This document shows, piece by piece, positions 56,004 through 64,000 of a DNA stretch of 64,000 nucleotides (position 1 is its first letter; the number at the start of each line of letters is the position of its first letter). A program made the translations under genes and the position numbers. Under the pieces are notes generated by a model. It searched no databases. It was not told where the DNA came from and saw only the letters and a list, made by a program, of their open reading frames with translations. The stretch comes from Paenibacillus solanacearum (GTDB taxonomy: Bacteria; Bacillota; Bacilli; Paenibacillales; NBRC-103111), in the NCBI RefSeq assembly GCF_910593845.1, contig NZ_CAJVAS010000004.1:124001-188000 (forward strand), in the 5' to 3' direction.

Positions 56004-56532
56004 TCGGCCACACCCCCAATTTGGACGGCGTACGCGGAAGCATAACGTATTTGCTGTTCGCTCCTTCCGAGAGCGTAATATATACAAACTTATTATCCAT
56101 CTCGGTCGTTACTTTTAAACCGCCGCCGCTCTGCTGAGCCCGCGCTTCAAGCGTCGCCGGGATTTGTGCATACTGCTTGGTTTCCATCGCCTGAGCAACC
56201 TCGAACAAAGCGGAAGACCACCATGCGTCCAGTTTCTGCGATTCCGAGCCCACGACTTTCAGGTCAAGCTCTTTTTTGCCAAGTGCCGAGCCGCCCTCCT
56301 TCATGATCCGGGCGTATACTTCGCGAACACTTGTGCCCGGCTGCAGCTTTACCTCTACGGTAGCCTCAGCCCCGCCAAGATTCATCGATACGAGCTCCAC
56401 TCCGGGAATTGAAGATACCACTTTATTTAAAGGATTTTCCATCGCATAGCTTTGATAACCGAAATACCCGCCGAACAGAACAGCGGCTGAAATCACAACG
56501 CTAGTCAAAACAGGCAAGAGACGAATTTTCAT
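55996..56532 (-). CDS. Membrane-anchored protein of unknown function, partner of the FtsH-like protease
   Basis: 178 residues with one N-terminal membrane helix (about 5-27); the rest is extracytoplasmic and mixed alpha/beta. No cysteine after the helix, so not a lipoprotein. AAAGGGGG precedes the ATG. The family is not recognised. Its stop overlaps the start of the FtsH-like gene, so the two are translated together; HflK/HflC-like modulation of an FtsH protease is a possible analogy only. Confidence 0.8.
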   Translation of the reverse strand: MKIRLLPVLTSVVISAAVLFGGYFGYQSYAMENPLNKVVSSIPGVELVSMNLGGAEATVEVKLQPGTSVREVYARIMKEGGSALGKKELDLKVVGSESQKLDAWWSSALFEVAQAMETKQYAQIPATLEARAQQSGGGLKVTTEMDNKFVYITLSEGANSKYVMLPRTPSKLGVWPNE

Positions 56533-56753
56533 TAAAAAACGTCCCCCTTTCTATTGATATATCAACTATCGAATACTGAAAGTATATCATATCGTATATC
56601 AATATGGCGAATGCAATGAGTGGCAGTCTGCCCAATGAAATTCGAAACGCGTGCCGCAAAGTCATGGTTGACAGTCATCCCAGCACGGTCTCGGCGCTGC
56701 GCGGCAGCGGGCCGAACCCGGTACCAGGCTGAATCGAGCTCGCTAAACAAATG

Positions 56754-56793
56754 AAAAAAACCGCCGGTGCGCATCCTTTGTGCGCGCCAGCGG
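56754..56793 (-). terminator. Strong terminator of the ypmB gene
   Basis: CCGCTGGCGCGCAC pairs with GTGCGCACCGGCGG-type arm around a short loop, followed leftward by seven T. It lies directly after the ypmB stop. Between here and 56532 no gene is seen; the stretch has AT palindromes (TTGATATATCAA at 56554-56565) near the next gene's start. Confidence 0.92.
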
Positions 56794-56800
56794 TTCTTTA

Positions 56801-57307
56801 TTATCGGATAGACAATCGCCATGAATCAATCAATTGTCCGTCCTTGAACGCATAGTAATCGTAAAAATATTGCTCTTGCTTTTCTTCTCCCCCTGGAGGA
56901 AGCTTATAAAATATTTCCCACACCGGCGCGTTATCCATCATCCCTGGCATCGTTCTCACAATTTGAGCATTGGCATGCCGCTCCAGCGTAGCCTGCTCGG
57001 CTTGCTGCGCCGTGATGCCGCCGGCCGCCATTTCGGAGCGGATCTCGTCTTCCGCCACCCAAACGATAACCGGCTGACCGATTTTATCTTCGCCTTGAAT
57101 GACCGTGTACGGCTTCTGTCCCACGAAACGGTCGACCTTGACGGTTTTGGCCAAAATCGTTTTTTCGTATGCCGACAATACCGCGGCCCGTTCCCTGCTC
57201 CATTCGTCCTCCATTACCGAGTTAAAGAACCAGCTTCCCAAGGCAATCGCAACGACGATGAATGCCGAAAGCAGCAGCGCCGCCTTCCATTTGTTTTGCA
57301 TGACCAT
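56801..57307 (-). CDS. ypmB: YpmB-like membrane-anchored protein (DUF5590)
   Basis: 168 residues. One N-terminal membrane helix (about 8-29), then a PepSY-like region (VIQGEDKIGQPVIVWVAEDE, PVWEIFYKL, YYAFKDGQLIDSWRLSIR). In Bacillus, ypmB lies near dinG and nth, which also occur in this window. Its function is unknown. It is 8 bases downstream of the deaminase gene, in one operon with it. Confidence 0.88.
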   Translation of the reverse strand: MVMQNKWKAALLLSAFIVVAIALGSWFFNSVMEDEWSRERAAVLSAYEKTILAKTVKVDRFVGQKPYTVIQGEDKIGQPVIVWVAEDEIRSEMAAGGITAQQAEQATLERHANAQIVRTMPGMMDNAPVWEIFYKLPPGGEEKQEQYFYDYYAFKDGQLIDSWRLSIR

Positions 57308-57314
57308 ACTGCCG

Positions 57315-58613
57315 TTACTCCGCGGTCAAGCGTTCAAAGCATTGCTGCGCTTCAAATTTGATTTTTTCTTCGTCCAATGTCAAGCATTCGCCGTTGCGGA
57401 CAATGAACCGGCCGTCGACACACACGTCGGTCACATCTCGCGAAGAAGCCGAGTAAACGACATGCGATATCATGTTCGTGCGCGGGTAAAAATGCGGTTG
57501 ATCCATATCCATCGCGATGAAGTCGGCCTTCATACCCGCTTGTAGCGCGCCGACGTCATGAAGCCAAATCGACTTGGCCCCGTCGAGCGTACCCATCTTC
57601 AATGCATCCCAAGCAGCAACCGCCACCGGATCGCCGGATACGCCTTTATGAATTAAAGCCGCCAGCCGGATCTCCTCCAGCATGTCCAGATTGTTGTTGC
57701 TCGCCGCGCCGTCGGTGCCGAGCGATACGAGCACGCCGGCTTTTTGCAAATCCGGTACGCGCGCAACGCCGCTCGCCAGCTTCAGGTTGCTGCCTGGATT
57801 ATGCGATACGCGAACATCGTATTTCGCCATCACTTCGATTTCTTCGTCGGTCAAATGAACCGCGTGCGCGACCAGCGTCGGGCGCGTAAAGACGCCGAGC
57901 TTCTCCAGATGGGCTACCGGCCGAAGCCCGTATTGATCCACGTTGTCCTGCACTTCTCTTGCCGTTTCCGACATATGGGTATGCATCGGCAAGTCAAGGT
58001 CATGCGCCGCTTGAACGATTCTTTCGATATAATCCGGCGGGCATGTGTACGGGCCGTGCGGCGACATCATGGCCGTAATGCGACCGTCCGCTTGGCCGTG
58101 CCAGTTTTTGGCGAACTGAATCGCTTCCGCCAGCTTCGCGTCTTGAACATCCCGCGGGCATAATCCGATAACGCCGCGGGTCAGGCACGCGCGAATGCCG
58201 CTGATAACCGACGCTTCCGCTACCTGATCCATATGATCGTACATGTCGACGAACGTCGTCGTGCCGCCCTTGACCATTTCCAGCAGAGACAGCATCGTCC
58301 CGATTCTAACATCGTGAGAGCTGAATTTCCCTTCCATCGGCCACATCTTCTCCTGCAGCCACACCTGCAGCGCCATATCGTCCCCGTAGCCGCGCAGCAG
58401 CGACATTGCCGCATGCCCGTGCGTATTGACGAAGCCCGGCATAAACAGCTTGCCCTTGCCGTCTACCTTCTCTGCATACTGCTCCAGCGGCTGCGGCAGC
58501 TTGTCTCCAATATATGTAATCCGATTACCTTCGATCTCCATATTTCCATGAACCACTGGCGACTCCGCGTTCATGGTTATAAACGTACCGTTATAAATGA
58601 TTGTTTTCGACAT
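57315..58613 (-). CDS. mtaD: 5-methylthioadenosine/S-adenosylhomocysteine deaminase
   Basis: 432 residues from the ATG at 58613 (AAAGGA ahead); the frame runs further upstream without homology. An amidohydrolase barrel with metal ligands in VNTHGHAAMSLLRGY, HTHMSET and AHAVHLT, and Asp in GTDGAASNN. It deaminates MTA, SAH or adenosine, feeding purine and methionine salvage. Substrate preference among the three cannot be settled from sequence. Confidence 0.92.
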   Translation of the reverse strand: MSKTIIYNGTFITMNAESPVVHGNMEIEGNRITYIGDKLPQPLEQYAEKVDGKGKLFMPGFVNTHGHAAMSLLRGYGDDMALQVWLQEKMWPMEGKFSSHDVRIGTMLSLLEMVKGGTTTFVDMYDHMDQVAEASVISGIRACLTRGVIGLCPRDVQDAKLAEAIQFAKNWHGQADGRITAMMSPHGPYTCPPDYIERIVQAAHDLDLPMHTHMSETAREVQDNVDQYGLRPVAHLEKLGVFTRPTLVAHAVHLTDEEIEVMAKYDVRVSHNPGSNLKLASGVARVPDLQKAGVLVSLGTDGAASNNNLDMLEEIRLAALIHKGVSGDPVAVAAWDALKMGTLDGAKSIWLHDVGALQAGMKADFIAMDMDQPHFYPRTNMISHVVYSASSRDVTDVCVDGRFIVRNGECLTLDEEKIKFEAQQCFERLTAE

Positions 58614-58799
58614 TTCTATTCCACGTCCTTTGCTGTCCGATTGCGATTCCATCCTCCAATGTACTTCTTTAAGCATTCAAAATCAAGCTTGTCCTGTTAG
58701 AATTTAGTAGGCATTCGCATGCGAAAACGTTCATGAACATAGTTTAAACGGGTGAAACTAGGATTGCATTCAACTAATGGAGTATGTTATTTTTATTTT

Positions 58800-58849
58800 T
58801 GTGTGAAATCTTACAAATTTTCTACATAAATCTTACAAATCTCACACGC
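58800..58849 (+). promoter_or_regulatory. PhoP-box-like array upstream of the phosphate uptake operon
   Basis: Hexamers TTACAA (58811), CTACAT (58822) and TTACAA (58833) are each separated by five bases, giving an exact 11-base period, with a weaker copy before (58800) and after (58844). PhoP of Bacilli binds TT(A/T/C)ACA-like repeats with about 5-base spacing. It lies 80 bases before the DUF47 start, where an activator of phosphate genes is expected. No clean -10 box was seen. Apart from this the stretch 58614-58928 holds no gene. Confidence 0.65.
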
Positions 58850-58928
58850 ATATCCGTTTTCATGCAGCAGGGGGTCTGCAACGGGCCGGTACTACAGAGA
58901 GAGAAAAACAATTTTAGGAGGAAAAATC

Positions 58929-59549
58929 ATGCTGTTTTCAAAAAAAGACGATACCGATTTTCTGATGCTGTTGATCCATGCCGCGGAAAATACGCTGGAA
59001 GCCGCGCAAATGTTCCGCACCGCCGTTATGGGGGACGAGCCTCCGGCGACATACTACCCAAAGCTGAAGGAGCTCGAGAACAAAGGCGACAGCATTACGC
59101 ATCAAATTTTTAAAGGGTTGAACAAAGTATTCATCACGCCGATCGACCGCGAAGACATTTTGGAGCTTGCCTCCAAGCTGGACGATGTGATCGACGGCAT
59201 TGAAGCGACGATCGCGCGTTTCGATTATTTGAACATCACCGTTTCGGACAAATATATGAAAGAATTTTCTGCCGTTATCGTGGCCAGCTGCCAGCATATT
59301 CTCGATTCCTTCAAACTCTTATCGAAGAAGAAATATGCGCAGTTGACGGAACATACGGTGCAAATCAACAGTCTGGAGAACGAAGCCGACCGGTTGATGC
59401 GTGAAGGCATTCGCGAAATCTTTACGAATCCGAAAGATCCGTATCACGATTTCAAACTGAAGGAGCTGTACGAGCGGCTGGAGCAGACGACCGATGCATG
59501 CGAGGACGTAGCGAATATTTTGGAGAGCGTTGTACTTCGATACTCCTGA
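58929..59549 (+). CDS. DUF47 (PhoU-like) regulator of Pit phosphate transport
   Basis: 206 residues, all-helical PhoU-like fold with E(x)K-rich metal-binding helices (LKELENKGDSITHQIFKGL, INSLENEADRLMREGI). GGAGGAAAAA precedes the ATG. Acts in the cytosol with the Pit transporter, whose gene follows after 57 bases; likely tunes transport. The PhoP-box-like array upstream fits control by phosphate starvation. Confidence 0.95.
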   Translation: MLFSKKDDTDFLMLLIHAAENTLEAAQMFRTAVMGDEPPATYYPKLKELENKGDSITHQIFKGLNKVFITPIDREDILELASKLDDVIDGIEATIARFDYLNITVSDKYMKEFSAVIVASCQHILDSFKLLSKKKYAQLTEHTVQINSLENEADRLMREGIREIFTNPKDPYHDFKLKELYERLEQTTDACEDVANILESVVLRYS

Positions 59550-59606
59550 CGTTGTTCCTTTAACGAGCCTATATTCGGAACGACAACGCCTACGTAGGAG
59601 GAATTT

Positions 59607-60608
59607 ATGTTAACTATATTGATCATCATCGTTGCCCTTGCGCTCTTGTTTGACTTTATTAACGGTTTTCACGATACGGCCAATGCGATCGCAACGTCCA
59701 TCTCGACCCGGGCGCTCTCCCCGCGCTTCGCCGTTATGATGGCCGCCGTGCTGAACTTTATCGGCGCGGTCTTCTCGTCGGAAGTGGCCAAAACGGTCGG
59801 CGGCAAAGTGGCGAACCCGGCTACGATCGACAACGGGATGCACATCGTGATTGCCGCGCTGTTGTCCGCGATTATATGGAATCTGGTTACATGGTACTTC
59901 GGCATTCCCTCTTCTTCCTCCCATACTTTGATCGGATCGCTTGCCGGCAGCGTCATTGCAGGTGCGGGAGTTTCCTCCGTCAACTGGTCGGGCTTCAAGG
60001 AGATCGTTCTTATTCTTGTGCTTTCGCCCATCGTCGCTTTTGCAACCGGCTTTATCGTGATGTGGATTATCAAAAGGATTATTCTGGCCACAGGCAATCA
60101 ATCCCGCACGAAAATGAACCGTGTCTTCCGCTCGCTGCAAGTCGTATCCGCAGCGCTGCTGTCCTTCTCGCATGGCGGCAACGATGCGCAAAAGGCGATG
60201 GGTATCATCGTGTTCGCGCTCGTGGCGATGCAGTACCAGACTGAGCTGGATGTGCCGCTGTGGGTCAAGTTCGCAGCCGCGACGGCGATGGGGCTTGGCA
60301 CTTCTATCGGGGGCTGGCGAATCATCAAGACGATGAGCAAAAAATTGATAAAAATCGAACCGATCAACGGTTTCGCCTCCGATTTGAACTCGTCCATCGT
60401 CATCCAGGTGTCCACGCATATGGGGATGCCGCTCTCCACAACGCATGTCATCACGTCTTCGATCATCGGTACCGGTTCGGTGCTGCGCTTTTACGATGTC
60501 AAATGGGCGACCGTCACGCGCATGATCTTAACATGGATTATTACGATTCCGATCAGTATTGCGCTGGCATATGTCATCTACAAAATCATATTCATGTTTG
60601 CTTCTTAA
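59607..60608 (+). CDS. pit: Inorganic phosphate transporter, Pit family
   Basis: 333 residues with about ten membrane helices. The two family signatures are GFHDTANAIATSI near 20 and SHGGNDAQKAMG near 195, the inverted-repeat motifs. Low-affinity phosphate uptake driven by protons or sodium, often as metal phosphate. TAGGAGGAA precedes the ATG. Second gene of the operon with DUF47. Confidence 0.96.
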   Translation: MLTILIIIVALALLFDFINGFHDTANAIATSISTRALSPRFAVMMAAVLNFIGAVFSSEVAKTVGGKVANPATIDNGMHIVIAALLSAIIWNLVTWYFGIPSSSSHTLIGSLAGSVIAGAGVSSVNWSGFKEIVLILVLSPIVAFATGFIVMWIIKRIILATGNQSRTKMNRVFRSLQVVSAALLSFSHGGNDAQKAMGIIVFALVAMQYQTELDVPLWVKFAAATAMGLGTSIGGWRIIKTMSKKLIKIEPINGFASDLNSSIVIQVSTHMGMPLSTTHVITSSIIGTGSVLRFYDVKWATVTRMILTWIITIPISIALAYVIYKIIFMFAS

Positions 60609-60641
60609 CGGGATCACCGCATGTAGACATACCGCAAATCG

Positions 60642-60686
60642 AAAAAAACAAGCCTGGCGCGAACCGTTCGCGCACAGGCTTGTTTC
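60642..60686. terminator. Bidirectional terminator between pit and rex
   Basis: ACAAGCCTG pairs with CAGGCTTGT, with an inner CGCGAA/TTCGCG stem. Seven A/T on the left side make a strong rex terminator; the right side ends in TTT for pit. Confidence 0.92.
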
Positions 60687-60709
60687 GTTGAAAGAGGACA
60701 ACCTTTCAG

Positions 60710-61336
60710 CTATTCATCCAAATAATAGGCCAAGCTTTGCAGTTCCGTCGTGAAATCGGCATGATGCACGCGAATTTCATTCGGTACTTTAATGATGATC
60801 GGCGCAAAATTCAAAATCGCTTCGACCCCGGATTCTACAAACTGGTTCGCGACCGATTGCGCTTCCGCCGCCGGTACGGTAATAATGCCGATACGCACGC
60901 TCAGCTCCCGGATGGTCGGACACAGCTCCTGCATCGGCTTGACTTTCAAATTGTTGATCGACTCGCCGATTTTATTCGGCTGGGCGTCGAACACGGCGAC
61001 GATCTTCATATTATCTTTCAGATAGGCGTTATAATTGCACAATGCGCGGCCCAAATTGCCCGCCCCGACCAATGCGACGGGAATCACCTTATCGATTTTC
61101 AAAATTTGTCTAATTTTTTCGATCAAGTAATCAACGTCGTAGCCGATGCCTTTCTTCCCGAACTCGCCGAAATAGGCCAAGTCTTTGCGGATTTGCGCAG
61201 GATTCAGGTCCAACTTATGTCCCAAATCCTGTGAAGACACGGTTTGTACGTTTTTCTTGTGCAATTCGTTCAAAAATCGCAAGTATACGGGCAGTCGGCG
61301 AACGACCGCTTCGGAAATCTTCATTGTTTTCGTCAT
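60710..61336 (-). CDS. rex: Redox-sensing transcriptional repressor Rex
   Basis: About 208 residues. Winged helix first (VQTVSSQDLGHKLDLNPAQIRKDLAYFG), then a Rossmann domain with VALVGAGNLGRAL binding NADH/NAD+. High NADH releases it from DNA and turns on fermentation and respiration genes. The ATG at 61336 overlaps the dinG stop in ATGA, so its translation is coupled to dinG; an ATG at 61324 is possible. Confidence 0.96.
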   Translation of the reverse strand: MTKTMKISEAVVRRLPVYLRFLNELHKKNVQTVSSQDLGHKLDLNPAQIRKDLAYFGEFGKKGIGYDVDYLIEKIRQILKIDKVIPVALVGAGNLGRALCNYNAYLKDNMKIVAVFDAQPNKIGESINNLKVKPMQELCPTIRELSVRIGIITVPAAEAQSVANQFVESGVEAILNFAPIIIKVPNEIRVHHADFTTELQSLAYYLDE

Positions 61337-64000
61337 GCTTCGTTCACATCCATCCACTGCTTTATTCTGGGTACCAGCTGGTTCGAGGGCATATGTTCGA
61401 TTTTCGGCCCTGGCAGCGAGTATAAAAAATATTTGCCATATGTTGTGTCAATCACGCGGGTGTCGTATATGATGACGATCCCTTTATCGGAAGCGGTGCG
61501 CACAAGCCGCCCGAACCCTTGCTTGAAGCGGATCACCGCCTGCGGCACGGACAGCTTCATGAAGGCATTCTGATTCAGCTTCTTGAGCTTCTCAATCTTG
61601 GCTTCTACGAGCGGATGATTCGGCGGCTGAAACGGCAAGCGGACGATCGCCAGACACGTTAATGCATCGCCGGGAATATCGACGCCCTCCCAAAAGCTGC
61701 TCGTACCAAGCAGTACGCAGGCCGGGCTGTTCTGGAACAGCCGCGTCAGCTTGCTGCGGTTGCTGCTGTCCACGCCTTGACCCAAAACCTGGATGCCGAA
61801 CGGAGCCAGCGTATCCTTGAGCGCGGTATGCGTGTTTTTGAGCATGCGGTTCGACGTGAACAGTACGAGCATGCGGCCTTTCGTTTCCAGCGCTACCTCC
61901 GCCAGCGACGGAATGAGCTTGTCCAGAAATTCCTTCTCCCCGCTGCTTCCGCCGCGAAGCGTAGGGAAATCGCGGGGAATGGCGACGAGCGCTTGCTGGC
62001 GGTAATTAAACGGCGACGGCAGCAGGACCGTCTTCAGCTTGCCGCCTTCGGCATCTTCCCGTCTCAACCCCAGCTGGTCGCACGTGTAATCGAATGATTT
62101 GCCGACCGACAGCGTAGCCGATGTCATCACGACGCTTTCTTTGGCGTCGAAGAAATGCTGCCGCAGCAGCGCGCTCACATCAATCGGAACGCAAGTGAGC
62201 AGCAGCGACCGGTTTTTATTATAGCTGCCTGCTTCGAGCCAGTGCACGTAATTGTCGTCCGGCATCGTGATAAAGAAATGCAGGGCATCCCGATGCCGCT
62301 GCAACTGCTTTACCGTGCCGCCCAGATCCGTCACAAGGCTCTGAATATTATATTCTTCCTGATGATCCTTCATTTCACCGAGCATTTTCTCCAGCCGCTT
62401 GATCGCTTCGTTGAACGCAGAATACATGTTCTCTTCGATCAGCCCCAATTTATCCCAGCCGGCCGGAAGCGAATCTTTCATAACCCGATACACGTACGAG
62501 CTTCCTTCGTTTTGCGAAGGGTCGCTGCGGGAGACAACTAGCTGGTAGAACAGCTCCGTAATTTGATCCCATTCTTCTCTTAGTGCGATCAAGTGTTCAA
62601 CTACCTGATCAATCACGATGCACCAAGCTTTGGGACGTTCTTCTTCGAATATGTGAAGGCGTGAGCGAAGTGTGGAAAGCTGACCGGACCGCGCATCCTT
62701 ATACAGCCAAAACAGCGTATTCATCAAGCTGTGATAATGCAGCTCGATGCCCAGATGCTTACCGGCCACTTCTTCGAAATGATGTGCTTCATCAATAACC
62801 AGATGCTTATAAGCAGGCAGCAGCCGGTTCTCCGCAATCATGTCGGTGAACAGCAAGGAATGGTTCGTAATGATGACATCGGCCGTATTCGCATCGTTTT
62901 TGGCGCGGTGATAAAAGCATTTTTTAAACCACGGACAATTCCGGTTCAGACATGATTCCGAATCGCTCTGGACCGTATGCCAAAACTGCCTTCCTTTACC
63001 GGCAAAATGCAGCTCCTCTTCGTCGCCGCGTTCCGTCTCTCCGAGCCAAACGAGCATTTGCCCGGCGGTCACGCGATCGTCGCGTCCGTTTTCAAAATCA
63101 AGCATGTTAATTTTATGCTCGAATTTCCGGAGGCATAAATAATGGCTTCGTCCCTTCAGGACGGCGGCTTTGAAGCCGACTGGAAACAAGTGCTGCAGCA
63201 GCGGCACGTCCCTTTCCCGGAGCTGCTCCTGCAAATTGATCGTATGCGTGCTGACGACGACTTTTTTATCCTGCTTCAAGCCGTAATAGAGTGCAGGAAT
63301 CAAATAACCGAGCGACTTGCCCGTCCCCGTCCCCGCTTCGATCATCAAATGCTGTCCCTGTTCGAAGGCGGATTCCACTTCGCTGAGCATCTGAACCTGG
63401 GACTCGCGGTCCTCGTAAGCTTCGAACCGCTTCTGCAGCACCTGCTTCAAATGTTCGTAAAAATCTCCGAAGGCTACGGGCATGGCCTGAACATCCGCCG
63501 CGCTGCGAATGTCCTCTTCCTCTCCCCAATCGCCGACACGAAGCGCAAATTGACGAAAGTAGGTTTCCGCTTCCGATTCTTGCTGCGGCTGCGCTTCACG
63601 GAACTGAATCATCTCATGCAGAAACCAGGCGAAGTCGTTGGCGGAAGAATCGTCGAACACCATTTCGAGCCGCTGCAGCGTAAGCAGCGGAAGCTTCTGA
63701 AGCCGCTCGACGCATTGGAGCCAGATGAGCGCCGTCACTTCGGCGTCGCTGTCCGCCTGATGAGGACGCTCATGCTCGATACCGAACTCCTGGCATACGG
63801 CGCTGAGCTGCAGGCTGGACAGACCGGGATACAGGATGCGCAGCGCATCCATCGTATCGAGTACCCGGCCGTCGAAGGCAAAGTACCCGCTCTCGTCAAG
63901 TCCCTTCTGCAAAAAGGCCAGATCAAATGCGACGTTGTGACCCACCAGCACCGATTCTTGGAGCAGCGGCACCATCTCCGCAATGACTGCGTCGATCGAG
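61333..64000 (-). CDS. dinG: DinG-type helicase with N-terminal exonuclease domain (5' end outside window)
   Basis: About 888 residues to the window edge, frame open to 64000. The Firmicute form has an epsilon-like DEDDh exonuclease first: VGHNVAFDLAFL and the HQADSDAEVTALIW motif near 105-115. Then an XPD-like helicase: Walker A IEAGTGTGKSLGYLIP, DEAH box VIDEAHHFEEV. Four cysteines (YLCLRKF, SCLNRNCPWFKKCF) can hold a 4Fe-4S cluster, which some Firmicute DinGs lack. Acts in DNA repair. rex is translationally coupled downstream. Confidence 0.93.
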   Translation of the reverse strand, partial: SIDAVIAEMVPLLQESVLVGHNVAFDLAFLQKGLDESGYFAFDGRVLDTMDALRILYPGLSSLQLSAVCQEFGIEHERPHQADSDAEVTALIWLQCVERLQKLPLLTLQRLEMVFDDSSANDFAWFLHEMIQFREAQPQQESEAETYFRQFALRVGDWGEEEDIRSAADVQAMPVAFGDFYEHLKQVLQKRFEAYEDRESQVQMLSEVESAFEQGQHLMIEAGTGTGKSLGYLIPALYYGLKQDKKVVVSTHTINLQEQLRERDVPLLQHLFPVGFKAAVLKGRSHYLCLRKFEHKINMLDFENGRDDRVTAGQMLVWLGETERGDEEELHFAGKGRQFWHTVQSDSESCLNRNCPWFKKCFYHRAKNDANTADVIITNHSLLFTDMIAENRLLPAYKHLVIDEAHHFEEVAGKHLGIELHYHSLMNTLFWLYKDARSGQLSTLRSRLHIFEEERPKAWCIVIDQVVEHLIALREEWDQITELFYQLVVSRSDPSQNEGSSYVYRVMKDSLPAGWDKLGLIEENMYSAFNEAIKRLEKMLGEMKDHQEEYNIQSLVTDLGGTVKQLQRHRDALHFFITMPDDNYVHWLEAGSYNKNRSLLLTCVPIDVSALLRQHFFDAKESVVMTSATLSVGKSFDYTCDQLGLRREDAEGGKLKTVLLPSPFNYRQQALVAIPRDFPTLRGGSSGEKEFLDKLIPSLAEVALETKGRMLVLFTSNRMLKNTHTALKDTLAPFGIQVLGQGVDSSNRSKLTRLFQNSPACVLLGTSSFWEGVDIPGDALTCLAIVRLPFQPPNHPLVEAKIEKLKKLNQNAFMKLSVPQAVIRFKQGFGRLVRTASDKGIVIIYDTRVIDTTYGKYFLYSLPGPKIEHMPSNQLVPRIKQWMDVNEA

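Overview
The window comes from a spore-forming Firmicute of the Paenibacillaceae, most likely Paenibacillus or a close relative. The evidence is an alpha/beta-type small acid-soluble spore protein, a GerMN lipoprotein, S-layer homology domains, secreted proteins with copper-amine-oxidase-like N-terminal domains, a two-headed dynamin, Rex, a GlgB-C-D-A glycogen cluster, and Bacillus-type ribosome binding sites throughout. This is inference from gene content; no database was searched.

The window has two parts. From 1 to about 12,687 the DNA is visibly AT-rich and almost everything reads leftward. This is the end of an integrated genomic island. At its right border lie four tightly packed genes: three large tyrosine recombinases and a small coiled-coil protein. 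That is the layout of the ginABCD operon of GInt islands, and a distant cousin of the tnpABC genes of Tn554. Behind them is cargo: a class III nucleotide-cyclase-like protein, a small decayed region, and a type I restriction-modification system (hsdM, hsdS, hsdR; hsdR runs off the left edge). The island sits inside an isochorismatase-family hydrolase gene, cut just after its conserved Gly-Val-Cys-Thr codons, before the codons for the catalytic cysteine. A candidate attachment core with inverted TATGCAC arms spans the junction.

From about 12,688 to 64,000 is GC-richer core chromosome. In order it holds: msrAB (oxidised methionine repair); an ABC-F ATPase preceded by a leader peptide and an attenuator-type terminator; aldose epimerase; SASP; a Cof-type HAD phosphatase; the glycogen operon glgBCDA; a secreted PrsA-like foldase; a frameshifted beta-lactamase-family gene; an rRNA methyltransferase and an RluA pseudouridine synthase; a MarR regulator; topoisomerase IV (parE-parC); an ABC-2 transporter pair; an SGNH esterase; a LysM/G5/M23 cell-wall peptidase; a heterodimeric ABC exporter; dynamin; endonuclease III; a surface block (amidase, GerMN lipoprotein, SLH protein); an FtsH-like membrane protease with a membrane-anchored partner; ypmB; an MTA/SAH deaminase; a DUF47-Pit phosphate uptake operon behind a PhoP-box-like array; rex; and dinG, which runs off the right edge.

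The most informative observations are the island and its exact insertion point, the built-in excisionase-like repeats of the second recombinase, the orphan cyclase in the defence cargo, the leader-peptide attenuator of the ABC-F gene, the PhoP-box array before the phosphate operon, and the frameshift inside the SxxK motif of the beta-lactamase-family gene. No tRNA, rRNA, CRISPR array or classical insertion sequence was seen.
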